Origin: an uncultured Pseudomonadota bacterium
GTDB lineage: Bacteria > Pseudomonadota > Gammaproteobacteria > Burkholderiales > SG8-41
Reading direction: 5' to 3'
DNA length: 20,609 bases
Assembly (NCBI GenBank): GCA_946885605.1
Contig: CAMPGR010000060.1
Coordinates: 1 to 20,609, forward strand
Below, one piece after another: positions 13,512-20,609 of this stretch (position 1 is its first letter; each line of letters opens with the position of its first letter). The notes beneath the pieces are model-generated. The model had not been told where the DNA came from and searched no databases. It was given only the letters and a program-made list of their open reading frames with translations. Made by a program: the position numbers and the translations under genes.

Positions 13512-14942
13512 ATGGTGCTTTGGTTCGTCATCGCCTATCTCGTGTTGTCGATCGCGCTGGGGCTGATCGCCGCCACGCAGGTGCACAACGCGCGCGACTA
13601 CATTACAGCCGGCCGGCACCTGCCGCTCTACGTGGTGTTCGCCACCGTGTTCGCCACGTGGTTCGGCGCCGAGACCGTGCTCGGCATCTCCGCGACATTC
13701 CTGCGCGAAGGGCTGAGCGGCCTCGTGTCCGACCCGTTCGGCGCCTCGCTGTGCCTCATCCTGGTCGGGCTGTTCTTCGCGCGCCCGCTCTACCGGATGA
13801 ATCTCCTCACGATCGGGGACTTCTACCGCCGGCGCTACAACCGCCCGGTGGAACTGGTGGTGAGCATCTGCATCGCCCTTTCCTATCTCGGGTGGGTGTC
13901 GGCGCAGATCTCCGCGCTCGGCCTCGTCTTCGACGTCCTTACCGAGGGCGCGATTTCCCGGGAAGCAGGCATGGTCATCGGCGCGAGCGTCGTGCTCGTT
14001 TACACGTTGTTCGGCGGCATGTGGTCGGTGGCCGTTACGACGTTCGTGCAGATGATCGTCATCGTGCTGGGTCTGTTCTATATCGCGTGGCTCGTTTCCG
14101 ACATGTCGGGCGGGGTCAGCACGGTCGTCCAGCACGCCGCCGCCGAAGGCAAGCTCGAGTTCCTGCCGCGCTTTTCGCTGCCGGAAGTGGTCGGCTTCGT
14201 GGCGGCGCTCATCACCATGGGCCTCGGCTCGATCCCCCAGCAGGACGTGTTCCAGCGGATCAACGCATCGAGGAGCGAATCGACGGCGGCGTGGGGCTCG
14301 ATCCTCGGCGGCTGCGCCTATCTCCTGTTCGCCTTCGTGCCGCTCTTTCTCGCTTACGCTGCGACGCTCATCGATCCCGCGCTGGTCGCCGAACTGATCG
14401 ACAAGGATTCGCAGCTGATCCTCCCCAGTTTCATTCTGGGGCATCTCCCGCTCATGGCGCAGATCGTGTTCTTTGGCGCGCTCCTCTCCGTCATCATGAG
14501 CACGGCGAGCGGCACGTTGCTCGCGCCTTCGGTTACGATTTCGGAAAACGTGCTGAGAGGACTGTTTCGCGAGATGAGCGACGAGCGCTTCCTGTGGATG
14601 AACCGCGCCGTGGTCGTATGTTTCGCGGTCTTCGTCACCGTCTACGCCATTTTCAGCGACGAAACGATACACGGCATGGTGGAAAGCGCCTACAAGGTGA
14701 CGCTCGTCTCGGCGTTCATTCCGCTGGTGTGCGGACTGTACTGGAAACGGGCGACGACCCAGGGCGCCGCGCTCGCGATCGCCGGCGGTCTCGTCACGTG
14801 GATCGCCCTGGAAATCGTGGGAAGCGATGAACTCTGGCCGCCGCAGTTCGTGGGCTTCCTCGCCGCCATCGCCGGCATGGTGCTCGGTTCGCTAACCCCG
14901 CAGCGCTATGGTGTCATCGGCGCAAAAGCGCAATCGGCATAG
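13512..14942 (+). CDS. Sodium:solute symporter family (SSS) transporter
   Basis: Inner-membrane secondary transporter of the SSS family (SLC5 type, LeuT fold), 476 residues, with about 12-13 hydrophobic segments. Characteristic parts are the N-terminal helix VLWFVIAYLVLSIALGLIA, then ARDYITAGRHLP, the unwound TM1 region VFATWFGAETVLGISATFLR, DPFGASLCLILVGLFFARP, YRMNLLTIGDFYRRRYNRPV, YTLFGGMWSVAVTTFVQM, ITMGLGSIPQQDVFQRINAS and IMSTASGTLLAPSVTISENV. These are well-conserved SSS positions, including the substrate/sodium region. The solute cannot be told from sequence: family members carry sugars, proline, pantothenate, acetate or others. Start choice: ATG 13512 with GAGG at 13504. The gene end overlaps the next frame by 35 bases. 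Confidence 0.93.
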   Translation: MVLWFVIAYLVLSIALGLIAATQVHNARDYITAGRHLPLYVVFATVFATWFGAETVLGISATFLREGLSGLVSDPFGASLCLILVGLFFARPLYRMNLLTIGDFYRRRYNRPVELVVSICIALSYLGWVSAQISALGLVFDVLTEGAISREAGMVIGASVVLVYTLFGGMWSVAVTTFVQMIVIVLGLFYIAWLVSDMSGGVSTVVQHAAAEGKLEFLPRFSLPEVVGFVAALITMGLGSIPQQDVFQRINASRSESTAAWGSILGGCAYLLFAFVPLFLAYAATLIDPALVAELIDKDSQLILPSFILGHLPLMAQIVFFGALLSVIMSTASGTLLAPSVTISENVLRGLFREMSDERFLWMNRAVVVCFAVFVTVYAIFSDETIHGMVESAYKVTLVSAFIPLVCGLYWKRATTQGAALAIAGGLVTWIALEIVGSDELWPPQFVGFLAAIAGMVLGSLTPQRYGVIGAKAQSA

Positions 14943-15564
14943 CGACGCGCTGAGCACGGACCGCGCAACACGGAATCGTGCCACGTCGTGGCACTCGGGG
15001 TTCAAGGCCGCGCTGTTCGGCCTCCTCGCCCTGAATGCGGTCCTCTTCGCGCGAGCGGGCACGGCGAGCGAGGCGCTCGATTCCATCGCGTGGTTCGTGC
15101 TGCTGGTCCTGTTCGAAGCGGAAACCCGTGCGGGCGCATACTTGCAGCGCCCGGGCGTGCGCGTCACGGTGCGCAGCGTGCGCCTCCTCGCCGCGATCGC
15201 GGTGGGTGCGGCTGCGGTGGGCTACGTGTACGATGCCGCGTGGCTCGACGCGATCAACGCCTGGCTGTGGATTGCGGTCGTCGCTTTGCTCGAGCTCGGG
15301 ATACGCCGCCCGCACGTCGTATCGGCGCATCGCATCGCATTCGCGGCGGGCGCAGCCCTGCTCTATGCAGCCCTTGCGGCGGTCGTACTCAGCTGGGCTT
15401 GGCAGGGCGTGTGGTTTGACGCCTACGACGCGCTGCTCTGGCTCGTCGCCTTCACAATGATAGAGGTCAATGTTCTCGAGCGCGCGCGCGCCATGCCGCT
15501 TCTGCGCGGCATTCACGCGAACGCGCGGCCGAACTCCGCGATGAAGTCTGAAAGGTCCGCGTGA
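14908..15564 (+). CDS. Hypothetical multi-pass membrane protein
   Basis: I do not recognise the family. The 218-residue product has a basic N-terminal tail of about 30 residues, then about six hydrophobic segments: around 31-50 (GFKAALFGLLALNAVLFARA), 57-70, 88-108 (LLAAIAVGAAAVGYVY), 116-133 (INAWLWIAVVALLELGI), 147-168 and 172-187 (ALLWLVAFTMIEVNVLE). Acidic residues sit inside several segments (FEAETRAGAY, LLELGI, MIEVNVLE), which resembles small ion-channel-like or transport accessory proteins, but this is weak. Start choice: ATG 14908 or GTG 14911 overlaps the symporter 3' end by about 35 bases, suggesting coupled expression; no Shine-Dalgarno sequence is clear. Its 3' end overlaps the convergent DHH gene by 52 bases. 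Confidence 0.72.
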   Translation: MVSSAQKRNRHSDALSTDRATRNRATSWHSGFKAALFGLLALNAVLFARAGTASEALDSIAWFVLLVLFEAETRAGAYLQRPGVRVTVRSVRLLAAIAVGAAAVGYVYDAAWLDAINAWLWIAVVALLELGIRRPHVVSAHRIAFAAGAALLYAALAAVVLSWAWQGVWFDAYDALLWLVAFTMIEVNVLERARAMPLLRGIHANARPNSAMKSERSA

Positions 15565-16466
15565 GGAAGCCGGTTGATGCCGGCTGCGCCTTTTCTCCCG
15601 CCACCTGTTTCGTATTTCGAGCACAATGCGTCGGCACCTACGGGGTTCTCCAGCGCGGCGCGCACGCTGACCAGGTAGCCGTCGGGCTTCTCGACGAGCA
15701 CCGCGTGGGCGCGTGCAGGATGCTCTTGCGCGAGCTGGTTGCTGAAGAGACCGCTGATCCTGCGGCTCCACGCGGCATCGGGCAGGATATAGACGGCTGA
15801 GGTTGCGTGCTCCCGCTCCGCACGGATGCCCGCCGCCCGAGCAAGGTCGTCCTGCCACGCGCTTCTCAGCACCTCGAAGATCGGCTCGCCCTCGATGAAC
15901 TCGCGCGGATCCCGATAGTGGCTGAGGGTCTCGAAGAGATCCGCAGGGTGGTAGTGCAGGTCTTCGACCGTATCGCCGTACGCGTTGTAGTTGAGGCACT
16001 CGCCCAGTTCGCGCAGAAGTTGAACTTCCCGCGCGTCGAGCCGCAGAAGCTCCGCGGTGCGCGTTGCGGATTTGACGAGATTGTCGCCGAATGCCGCGAC
16101 AACGGCCCAGATACGCTGGCGCCCCGAAAGGTAGCGGTCGACGAGCAGGCTCGTGCAGACATCCGGAGCGGTATCGATGAAGGTGCGCAGATTCGGATGC
16201 TGCGGAACATCGCCCGGGTCATGGTGATCGAAGCAGCGGCAGCGCGCGCCGGATTCGAGCGCGCGCACGACTGCCTGCCTGTTGACCTTGAAGGAAATAT
16301 CGAGCACTGTGAGCTCGTCCCCGACGCCCGGCGCAACGCGCTCGACGAGCGCGATCTCGCGCTTCGCCCCCGTCACCAGCAAGCTGCGACGAGGATCCTC
16401 CAGCCGTAGCTGCTGCAGGGCGCAGATGCCGTCGGCGTCGCCGTTGAAGATGTCATAGAATTGCAT
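15513..16466 (-). CDS. DHH/DHHA1 family phosphoesterase
   Basis: A 317-residue soluble protein of the DHH phosphoesterase superfamily, which hydrolyses phosphodiester bonds in substrates such as nanoRNA, pAp or cyclic dinucleotides with Mn2+. Motif I is FNGDADGICA (D10, D12), motif II LDISF (D56), motif III FDHHDPGD (D80, H81, H82) and motif IV near AAFGDNL (D128). A C-terminal DHHA1 segment GGGRKGAAGINRL carries the substrate-binding GGGR pattern. All metal-site motifs are there, so it should be active. Size is close to NrnA-like proteins, but substrate is open. Start choice: ATG 16466 gives MQFYDIFNGDADG, matching the family; the frame is open upstream to 16658 but overlaps the divergent gene. 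No strong Shine-Dalgarno sequence. Convergent 52-base overlap with the membrane-protein gene at 14908-15564. Confidence 0.88.
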   Translation of the reverse strand: MQFYDIFNGDADGICALQQLRLEDPRRSLLVTGAKREIALVERVAPGVGDELTVLDISFKVNRQAVVRALESGARCRCFDHHDPGDVPQHPNLRTFIDTAPDVCTSLLVDRYLSGRQRIWAVVAAFGDNLVKSATRTAELLRLDAREVQLLRELGECLNYNAYGDTVEDLHYHPADLFETLSHYRDPREFIEGEPIFEVLRSAWQDDLARAAGIRAEREHATSAVYILPDAAWSRRISGLFSNQLAQEHPARAHAVLVEKPDGYLVSVRAALENPVGADALCSKYETGGGRKGAAGINRLPHADLSDFIAEFGRAFA

Positions 16467-16519
16467 GAAGGGGAGTCCGATCAGTTGCGATTGCGCGGCA
16501 GTGCTCCATTGCAGAACCG

Positions 16520-16555
16520 CCGAGGTATCGCGTACCACCGAGGTATCGCGTACCA
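16520..16555. repeat. Exact 18-base tandem repeat, two copies, in a divergent promoter region
   Basis: CCGAGGTATCGCGTACCA occurs at 16520-16537 and again, without a gap, at 16538-16555. Each copy contains GGTA-TCGCG-TACC, a near palindrome. The pair ends 6 bases before the VanZ-like ATG (16562) and starts 54 bases upstream of the DHH ATG (16466). It could be a duplicated operator for one or both genes or a recent slippage duplication. Confidence 0.9.
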
Positions 16556-16561
16556 ATATCC

Positions 16562-17728
16562 ATGAGCCAGAAGGAGACTTCCGCCCCGTCCCGGTTCCAC
16601 GCGCGCGCGAACGCGCGCGGCGCGGCGCTTGCCTGGATCCTCGCGCTAGCTTACACATTGCTCATCGCGTATGCCAGCCTGCAGCCCTTTCTCGGCTGGC
16701 GCCTTCCCCCCGGGGAAGTGTTTTACTTCGTCACGGCGCCGTGGCCCCGGTACGTAACCCTGGGCGATCTCGTGATCAATACCGCGGCTTACGTGCCACT
16801 CGGTTTTCTGCTCGCGCTCGCGCTGAAGCCGGGGCCGAACGCCGGCCGCGCCGTGTTCGCCGCCGCGGCGCTGGCCGCGCTCACCAGTTTCACGATGGAA
16901 GCGCTCCAGATGTTCCTGCCGCAGCGCATCGCTTCCAACGTGGATTTGCTCACGAACAGCGCCGGCGGCCTCGTCGGCGCAATGGCGGCGCCCCTCCTGT
17001 CCCCTTCGGGGTTTCCGGGGCGGAGGCTGGTGGCATGGCGTCAGCGGCTCTTCATCCCGGGAACGCTCGCCGACGCAGGCCTCGTCCTCGCCGGCCTTTG
17101 GCTCTTCACTCACCTGCATCCCACGGCGCAACTCTTCGGCACCGGGAACCTGCGGAACACGTTCGATCTGCCGGTGTACATGATCCATACGCCGGGCCGG
17201 CTGATTTCCGCCGAAGCGGTCGTCGTATTCATGAACCTCGTCGGGCTTGGGCTGCTGGTAGCGGGACTTACGCGCGGGGGAATCAGGCGGCTGCGCATCA
17301 TCGCCGCGCTGATCGGAGCCGGGCTCGTGGTCAAGATCGCCGCTGCCGTCGCGCTCTTCGGCGCCCCAGGGCCCCTGGTGTGGCTCACTCCCGGTGTCGC
17401 GCTGGGCCTCGTCGCCGGCGCCTTGCTCCTGCGACCGCTGCTAAGCCTGCCGCGGACGGCGCGAACCGTGACGGCGCTCGTCTGCTTCTGCGCCGCGGTG
17501 GCAGTCATCAACTTCGCGCCGGACAACCCGTATCAAACCGCACCGGCCAAGCTCGTTCCAGGCAGCACCACGCATCTGCTGCGCTTTTCGAACATCGTGC
17601 GGGCGCTGTCGGAATTGTGGCCGTTCCTCGTCGTCGGATTTCTGCTCGTTGCAGCGAAGGCCGACTTCGGGATGCAGGCGGGGCTCCCCGCGCGGCGGGA
17701 TGCGGGATCGCACGCCGGGCGCTTATAA
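16562..17728 (+). CDS. VanZ-like domain membrane protein with C-terminal membrane extension
   Basis: Multi-pass inner-membrane protein of 388 residues. The N-terminal half (about 20-145) is a VanZ-like domain: AWILALAYTLLIAYASLQPF, a conserved DLVINTAAYVPLGFLLALAL (69-88), FTMEALQMFLPQRIASNVDL (110-129) and TNSAGGLVGA. VanZ gives low-level teicoplanin resistance in enterococci; most bacterial homologues are uncharacterised. The C-terminal half (about 165-375) adds roughly five more membrane helices and ends in a cytoplasmic tail, far more than the 130-160 residues of simple VanZ proteins. Start choice: ATG 16562 is the only start before the domain, but it has no Shine-Dalgarno sequence: the tandem repeat and CAATATCC precede it directly. 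Divergent from the DHH gene. The stop codon overlaps the -10 box of the next gene. Confidence 0.88.
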   Translation: MSQKETSAPSRFHARANARGAALAWILALAYTLLIAYASLQPFLGWRLPPGEVFYFVTAPWPRYVTLGDLVINTAAYVPLGFLLALALKPGPNAGRAVFAAAALAALTSFTMEALQMFLPQRIASNVDLLTNSAGGLVGAMAAPLLSPSGFPGRRLVAWRQRLFIPGTLADAGLVLAGLWLFTHLHPTAQLFGTGNLRNTFDLPVYMIHTPGRLISAEAVVVFMNLVGLGLLVAGLTRGGIRRLRIIAALIGAGLVVKIAAAVALFGAPGPLVWLTPGVALGLVAGALLLRPLLSLPRTARTVTALVCFCAAVAVINFAPDNPYQTAPAKLVPGSTTHLLRFSNIVRALSELWPFLVVGFLLVAAKADFGMQAGLPARRDAGSHAGRL

Positions 17729-17729
17729 T
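17724..17729 (+). promoter_or_regulatory. Consensus -10 box of the ferredoxin gene, overlapping the VanZ stop
   Basis: TATAAT at 17724-17729 contains the TAA stop of the preceding gene (17726-17728). It lies 27 bases before the TTG start at 17756, a normal leader length. No clear -35 box. Confidence 0.5.
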
Positions 17730-17755
17730 TCCGGGCTCTCCTCCAGGAAACACTT

Positions 17756-18064
17756 TTGAGCTATTACAGGCGCCACGTTTTCTTCTGTTGCAACCAGCGT
17801 GAGCCGGGTGCACGGTGCTGCAACAGCTGCGGCTCGCAGGCGATGCGCGAATACGCCAAGGACCGCATCAAACAGCTCAAGCTCAACGGCCCGGGCAAGG
17901 TTCGCATCAACCAGTCCGGCTGTCTTGATCGCTGCGAACGGGGTCCGGTGATGGTGATCTATCCCGAAGCCGTCTGGTATACCTACGTGGACCGCGAAGA
18001 CATCGACGAAATCATCCACGAGCATCTTCAGCATGGCCGTATCGTGGAGCGCCTCCGCATTTAA
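17756..18064 (+). CDS. Thioredoxin-like [2Fe-2S] ferredoxin
   Basis: Small (102 residues) thioredoxin-fold [2Fe-2S] ferredoxin, the type of Aquifex and Clostridium shethna-like proteins, related to NuoE; an electron carrier of unknown partner. It begins MSYYRRHVFFCCNQR, and cysteines are C11, C12, C21, C22, C25, C56 and C60; the cluster is held by one from the first group, one from C21-C25, and C56 and C60 in SGCLDRCERGPVMVIYPEAVWY, a highly conserved segment. The end, EDIDEIIHEHL, is also typical. Start choice: TTG 17756, rare, with AGGA 7 bases before it; no in-frame ATG precedes the conserved sequence. It has its own promoter and is followed after 56 bases by an alpha/beta hydrolase gene. 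Confidence 0.93.
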   Translation: MSYYRRHVFFCCNQREPGARCCNSCGSQAMREYAKDRIKQLKLNGPGKVRINQSGCLDRCERGPVMVIYPEAVWYTYVDREDIDEIIHEHLQHGRIVERLRI

Positions 18065-18120
18065 GCCGGTTCTGGCGCCCGCGATGAGGCGCGTAAAACA
18101 TTCCGTGCAGTAGCGAAGCC

Positions 18121-18753
18121 ATGGCATCCACCCCAATGCGGCCCATGCACGCGTCCACGCTCAAGCACGCGATCGTGGCAGGACCTGGCGGCGCGATCGA
18201 GGTGGACGTGAACGACCCGGGCACAACGCGGCGCGGGATCGCGCTCGTCGCCCACCCGCATCCGTTGCAAGGCGGGACCAAGGACAACAAGGTCGTGACG
18301 ACACTCGCAAAGACCTTTTTTTCGCTGGATCACGTCGTATTGCGCCCCAATTTCCGCGGCGTCGGCGCAAGCGAAGGGGTCCACGACGAAGGGCGCGGCG
18401 AGACCGAAGATCTCGTTGCCCTCGCCCGGTATGCAAGGGAACGCTATGGGGAGTTGCCGCTCACGCTCGCCGGCTTCTCCTTCGGCGGTTTCGTTCAGGC
18501 GCGGGTGGCGCGCCATGTCGAACCCCACCGGCTCGTCCTCGTCGCCCCCGCCGTCAACCGCCTCGCGACGGAGACCGTGCCGCCGCATACGCTCGTGATC
18601 CACGGCGAGCGCGATGACGTGGTGCCGCTCGCCGCGGTGCTCGACTGGGCGCGCCCCCAGAACCTCCCGATCATCGTCGTGCCCGGGGGCGAGCATTTTT
18701 TCCACGGACGCCTTGCGCTCCTCTCGAGCATCGTCCTCGCCTATTGCCGCTGA
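18121..18753 (+). CDS. Alpha/beta hydrolase
   Basis: Soluble alpha/beta-hydrolase of 210 residues of the small serine-hydrolase type found next to ferredoxin genes in betaproteobacteria. Motifs: [16 protein letters not shown] (44-59) near the oxyanion region, [13 protein letters not shown] (74-86), nucleophile elbow GFSFGG (S120), acid in [10 protein letters not shown] (D165 or D166), and histidine in PGGEHFFHG (H192). The triad is complete, so it should be active as an esterase or similar; substrate unknown. No signal peptide. Start choice: ATG 18121 is the first Met of the frame; ATG 18136 and 18145 are alternatives and none has a strong Shine-Dalgarno sequence. The stop at 18753 is 5 bases before the ABC ATPase ATG, so they are probably translated from one message. 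Confidence 0.88.
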   Translation: MASTPMRPMHASTLKHAIVAGPGGAIEVDVNDPGTTRRGIALVAHPHPLQGGTKDNKVVTTLAKTFFSLDHVVLRPNFRGVGASEGVHDEGRGETEDLVALARYARERYGELPLTLAGFSFGGFVQARVARHVEPHRLVLVAPAVNRLATETVPPHTLVIHGERDDVVPLAAVLDWARPQNLPIIVVPGGEHFFHGRLALLSSIVLAYCR

Positions 18754-18758
18754 TCGTC

Positions 18759-19670
18759 ATGGAGCAACTGCGGGTCAGTGGCTTGCGCAAGTCGTACGGT
18801 GAGCGGGAAGTGGTCGCCGGGATCGATCTCGACGTGCGTGCCGGTGAATGCTTCGGACTCCTCGGTCCCAACGGCGCGGGTAAGACGACCACCCTCAAGC
18901 TCTGCCTCGGACTGAGCCATCCGGATGGCGGCGAGATCCGCATGCTCGGATTGCCGGTGCCCGAGCGCGCGCGCGAGGCGCGTGCGCGGGTGGGGATCGT
19001 GCCGCAAATCGACAATCTCGATCCCGATTTCACCGTGCGTGAGAATCTTCTCGTATACGGCAGCTATTTCGGGCTCAACGGCTCGGACATCCACGAGCGC
19101 ATTCCCGACCTGCTCGAATTTGCCGGGCTCGCTGCACGCGCGGAGGCGCGCATCCAGGCGTTGTCGGGCGGCATGAAACGCCGGCTCACGCTCGCACGCG
19201 CGCTCATCAACGATCCCGACCTCGTGTTTCTCGACGAGCCGACCACCGGGCTCGACCCGCAGGCGCGGCATCTCATCTGGGCGCGCCTGCGTCAGCTGCT
19301 CAACCAGGGGAAGACCATCTTTCTCACCACGCACTTCATGGACGAGGCAGAACGCCTCTGTCATCGCCTGGCCATCATGGACCACGGCCGCATCATCGCC
19401 GAAGGCCCGCCGCACGCGCTGATCGAGCAGCACATCGAGCCGCAGGTGGTGGAGGTGTACGGCGAGGGCGCGGAAAGCTGGGCGGCGGAATTCGGCGCGC
19501 ACCTGGGCGAGCGCTGCGAGCGCACCGGGGAGACCATCTTCTGCTACACGCGCGATGCGGACCCGCTGGTGCACGACCTCGACCGCCGCGAGAACCTGCG
19601 TTACCTGCACCGCCCGGCAAACCTGGAAGACGTGTTTCTCAAGCTGACCGGGCGCGAGCTGCGCGATTAG
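18759..19670 (+). CDS. ABC transporter ATP-binding protein, NodI-like
   Basis: Cytoplasmic ATPase subunit of an exporter of the NodI/DRA family, 303 residues (family about 300-310). Walker A GPNGAGKT (36-43), Q-loop [16 protein letters not shown] (Q83), signature LSGGM (135-139), Walker [14 protein letters not shown] (155-167), H-loop TTHFMDEAE (H192). The C-terminal part ends with [15 protein letters not shown], typical of the family. Rhizobial NodI exports the Nod factor with NodJ; betaproteobacterial homologues are thought to be the ancestors and export other, unknown molecules. Start choice: ATG 18759; a TTG at 18744 inside the hydrolase gene would add five residues. It lies 5 bases after the hydrolase stop and is followed by the permease gene. 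Confidence 0.93.
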   Translation: MEQLRVSGLRKSYGEREVVAGIDLDVRAGECFGLLGPNGAGKTTTLKLCLGLSHPDGGEIRMLGLPVPERAREARARVGIVPQIDNLDPDFTVRENLLVYGSYFGLNGSDIHERIPDLLEFAGLAARAEARIQALSGGMKRRLTLARALINDPDLVFLDEPTTGLDPQARHLIWARLRQLLNQGKTIFLTTHFMDEAERLCHRLAIMDHGRIIAEGPPHALIEQHIEPQVVEVYGEGAESWAAEFGAHLGERCERTGETIFCYTRDADPLVHDLDRRENLRYLHRPANLEDVFLKLTGRELRD

Positions 19671-19708
19671 CGCGGCATCACTCCACACGCGATGCGCGAA
19701 AGGATGTC

Positions 19709-20494
19709 ATGAACCCAAACGTTTTGGCGTTGCCCGCCCCGAGCGCCCGGTTCGTCCATGTATGGCGCCGCAACCGCTTGGTCTGGCGGAAGCTCGCGAT
19801 TCCATCGATCCTCGGCAATCTTGCGGACCCCATGCTTTACATGCTGGGGCTGGGTTACGGGCTCGGAGCGATGCTCCCCGAAGTGGGCGGGATGTCCTAT
19901 ATCGCATTTCTCGCCGCGGGCACAGTGTGCTCGAGCACCATGATGAGCGCCTCGTTCGAAGCGATGTACTCGGGCTTTTCCCGCATGCACGTGCAGAGAA
20001 CGTGGGACGCGATCCTGAATGCGCCCATCACGCTCGACGATGTCGTGCTCGGCGAAACGGTCTGGGCCGCGAGCAAGAGTTTCCTTTCAGGCATGGCGGT
20101 CCTCCTCGTCGCCTGGGCGCTGGGGCTCGTCGCCTCGTCCCTGGCGCTCTTCGTCGTGCCGCTCATCTTCCTGACCGGCCTCGCGTTCGCGAGCCTGGGG
20201 CTCGTCATGACGGCCCTCTCGCCGAGCTATGACTTCTTCATGTACTACTTCACGCTCTTCATCACCCCGATGATGCTCGTCTGCGGGGTGTTCTTCCCGT
20301 TGGAACAGCTCCCCGGCTGGCTGCAGGCGGTCGTGCAGGTTCTGCCTCTTACGCATGCGGTAACCCTCGCCCGGCCGCTCATGAACGGCGCCGTTCCGCC
20401 AGACGTGGGCCTGCACCTCCTCGTTCTTGCGGCCTACGCGCTCGCCGGCTTCTATATCGCGCTTATCCTGACCCGGCGGCGGCTGCTCACCTAG
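19709..20494 (+). CDS. ABC-2 type transporter permease, NodJ-like
   Basis: Inner-membrane permease of 261 residues, the partner of the ATPase gene 38 bases upstream. It has about six membrane helices and family segments: RFVHVWRRNRLVWRKLAIPS near the N-terminus, LGNLADPMLYMLGLGYGLGA (the NodJ-like EP/DPxxY region), SYIAFLAAGTVCSSTMMSAS, the cytoplasmic loop RMHVQRTWDAILNAPITLDD, LIFLTGLAFASLGLVMTALS, FMYYFTLFITPMMLVCGVFF and PLEQLPGWLQAVVQVLPLTH. This is the ABC-2 domain with the conserved FPxxxLP pattern (FPLEQLP). Together with the ATPase it forms a homodimer-type exporter. Start choice: ATG 19709 with AAGGA 6 bases before it. Substrate unknown; rhizobial NodJ moves lipo-chitooligosaccharides, but nothing here shows Nod-factor genes. 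Confidence 0.93.
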   Translation: MNPNVLALPAPSARFVHVWRRNRLVWRKLAIPSILGNLADPMLYMLGLGYGLGAMLPEVGGMSYIAFLAAGTVCSSTMMSASFEAMYSGFSRMHVQRTWDAILNAPITLDDVVLGETVWAASKSFLSGMAVLLVAWALGLVASSLALFVVPLIFLTGLAFASLGLVMTALSPSYDFFMYYFTLFITPMMLVCGVFFPLEQLPGWLQAVVQVLPLTHAVTLARPLMNGAVPPDVGLHLLVLAAYALAGFYIALILTRRRLLT

Positions 20495-20546
20495 CCGGAC
20501 AGCGTCGCAGCGTCATCCATAACGACTGGAGCCCGTTCTATGCGGA

Positions 20547-20609
20547 ATGAAGCTCGCGTTTGCGCTCCTTTGCTCCGTTCCCCTGATCTCGTGCACGGCC
20601 AGCGCGGAG
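20547..20609 (+). CDS. Start of a possible exported protein, partial (runs off window)
   Basis: The last 63 bases read MKLAFALLCSVPLISCTASA plus Glu from ATG 20547, a plausible signal peptide, with either a lipobox (LISC) or a signal peptidase I site (ASA). GGAG at 20528 is 15 bases away, farther than ideal. An overlapping frame from ATG 20540 has better spacing (8 bases) but a hydrophilic, less protein-like sequence. Too short to name. Confidence 0.45.
   Translation, partial: MKLAFALLCSVPLISCTASAE

Noticed and set aside
11936..13531. 531-codon open frame on the minus strand opposite ubiB
   Set aside because: A shadow of ubiB produced by third-position GC bias; no ribosome site or family motif.
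13389..14672. Long open frame (427 codons) on the minus strand across the symporter gene
   Set aside because: Its predicted product is extremely rich in His, Arg, Glu and Asp without hydrophobic cores, as expected opposite a membrane protein in GC-rich DNA. The plus-strand symporter explains the region.
13466..14830. 454-codon open frame on the plus strand, another frame of the symporter
   Set aside because: Arg-rich product without helices; the overlapping frame is a clear SSS transporter.
16467..16658. N-terminal extension of the DHH phosphoesterase by up to 64 residues
   Set aside because: The extra sequence covers the tandem repeat and the start of the VanZ-like gene, and the family begins right at MQFYDIFNGDADG.
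18744..18761. TTG at 18744 as start of the ABC ATPase
   Set aside because: It lies inside the hydrolase gene without a ribosome site; ATG 18759 gives the usual short N-terminus before the first beta strand.

Overview
The window looks like chromosomal DNA of a betaproteobacterium. Base composition is high in GC with strong third-position bias. A trimeric outer-membrane porin of the Gram-negative porin family opens the window, and the ubiquinone genes stand in the betaproteobacterial order DUF971 - ubiE - (lipoprotein) - Tim44-like - ubiJ - ubiB. Near-consensus -10 boxes such as TATAAT lie directly in front of several genes. I cannot name a genus from the sequence. I see no rRNA, tRNA, insertion sequence, phage gene, CRISPR array or integrase.

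Layout. (1) 1-920, minus: 5' two thirds of a porin, then a 376-base regulatory gap. (2) 1297-1800, plus: small eight-cysteine protein of YkgJ type. (3) 1864-3619, minus: aldo/keto reductase and fumarylacetoacetate-hydrolase (FAH) family enzyme, divergent from (4) 3806-6464, plus: atypical enolase-superfamily protein, small YqaA/DedA-like membrane protein and DUF2817 (M14-like) zinc-peptidase homologue. (5) 6659-8257: unrecognised 532-residue protein with a PilZ-like motif. (6) 8339-13438: ubiquinone block (DUF971, ubiE, lipoprotein, Tim44-like, ubiJ, ubiB) with a strong intrinsic terminator inside it. (7) 13512-15564: sodium/solute symporter and an overlapping small membrane protein. (8) 15513-16466, minus: DHH phosphoesterase, convergent with and overlapping the gene before it. 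(9) 16562-18753, plus: VanZ-like membrane protein, thioredoxin-like [2Fe-2S] ferredoxin, alpha/beta hydrolase. (10) 18759-20494: NodI/NodJ-like ABC exporter, then the first codons of a possible secreted protein running off the end.

How the genes work together. UbiE does the C-methylation in ubiquinone and menaquinone synthesis; UbiJ and UbiB are accessory factors of ubiquinone synthesis. The FAH enzyme, aldo/keto reductase and enolase-superfamily protein could serve catabolism of a sugar acid or acylpyruvate, but no other step of such a pathway is in view. The ABC ATPase and permease almost certainly form one exporter.

I did not find a clear new defence, mobile or biosynthetic system. The points most worth a second look are two enzymes in the divergent catabolic locus whose usual active-site residues appear replaced, a terminator hairpin that also contains the only good Shine-Dalgarno sequence for ubiJ, an unrecognised protein with a PilZ-like motif, an exact 18-base tandem repeat in a divergent promoter region, and two starts that look leaderless.
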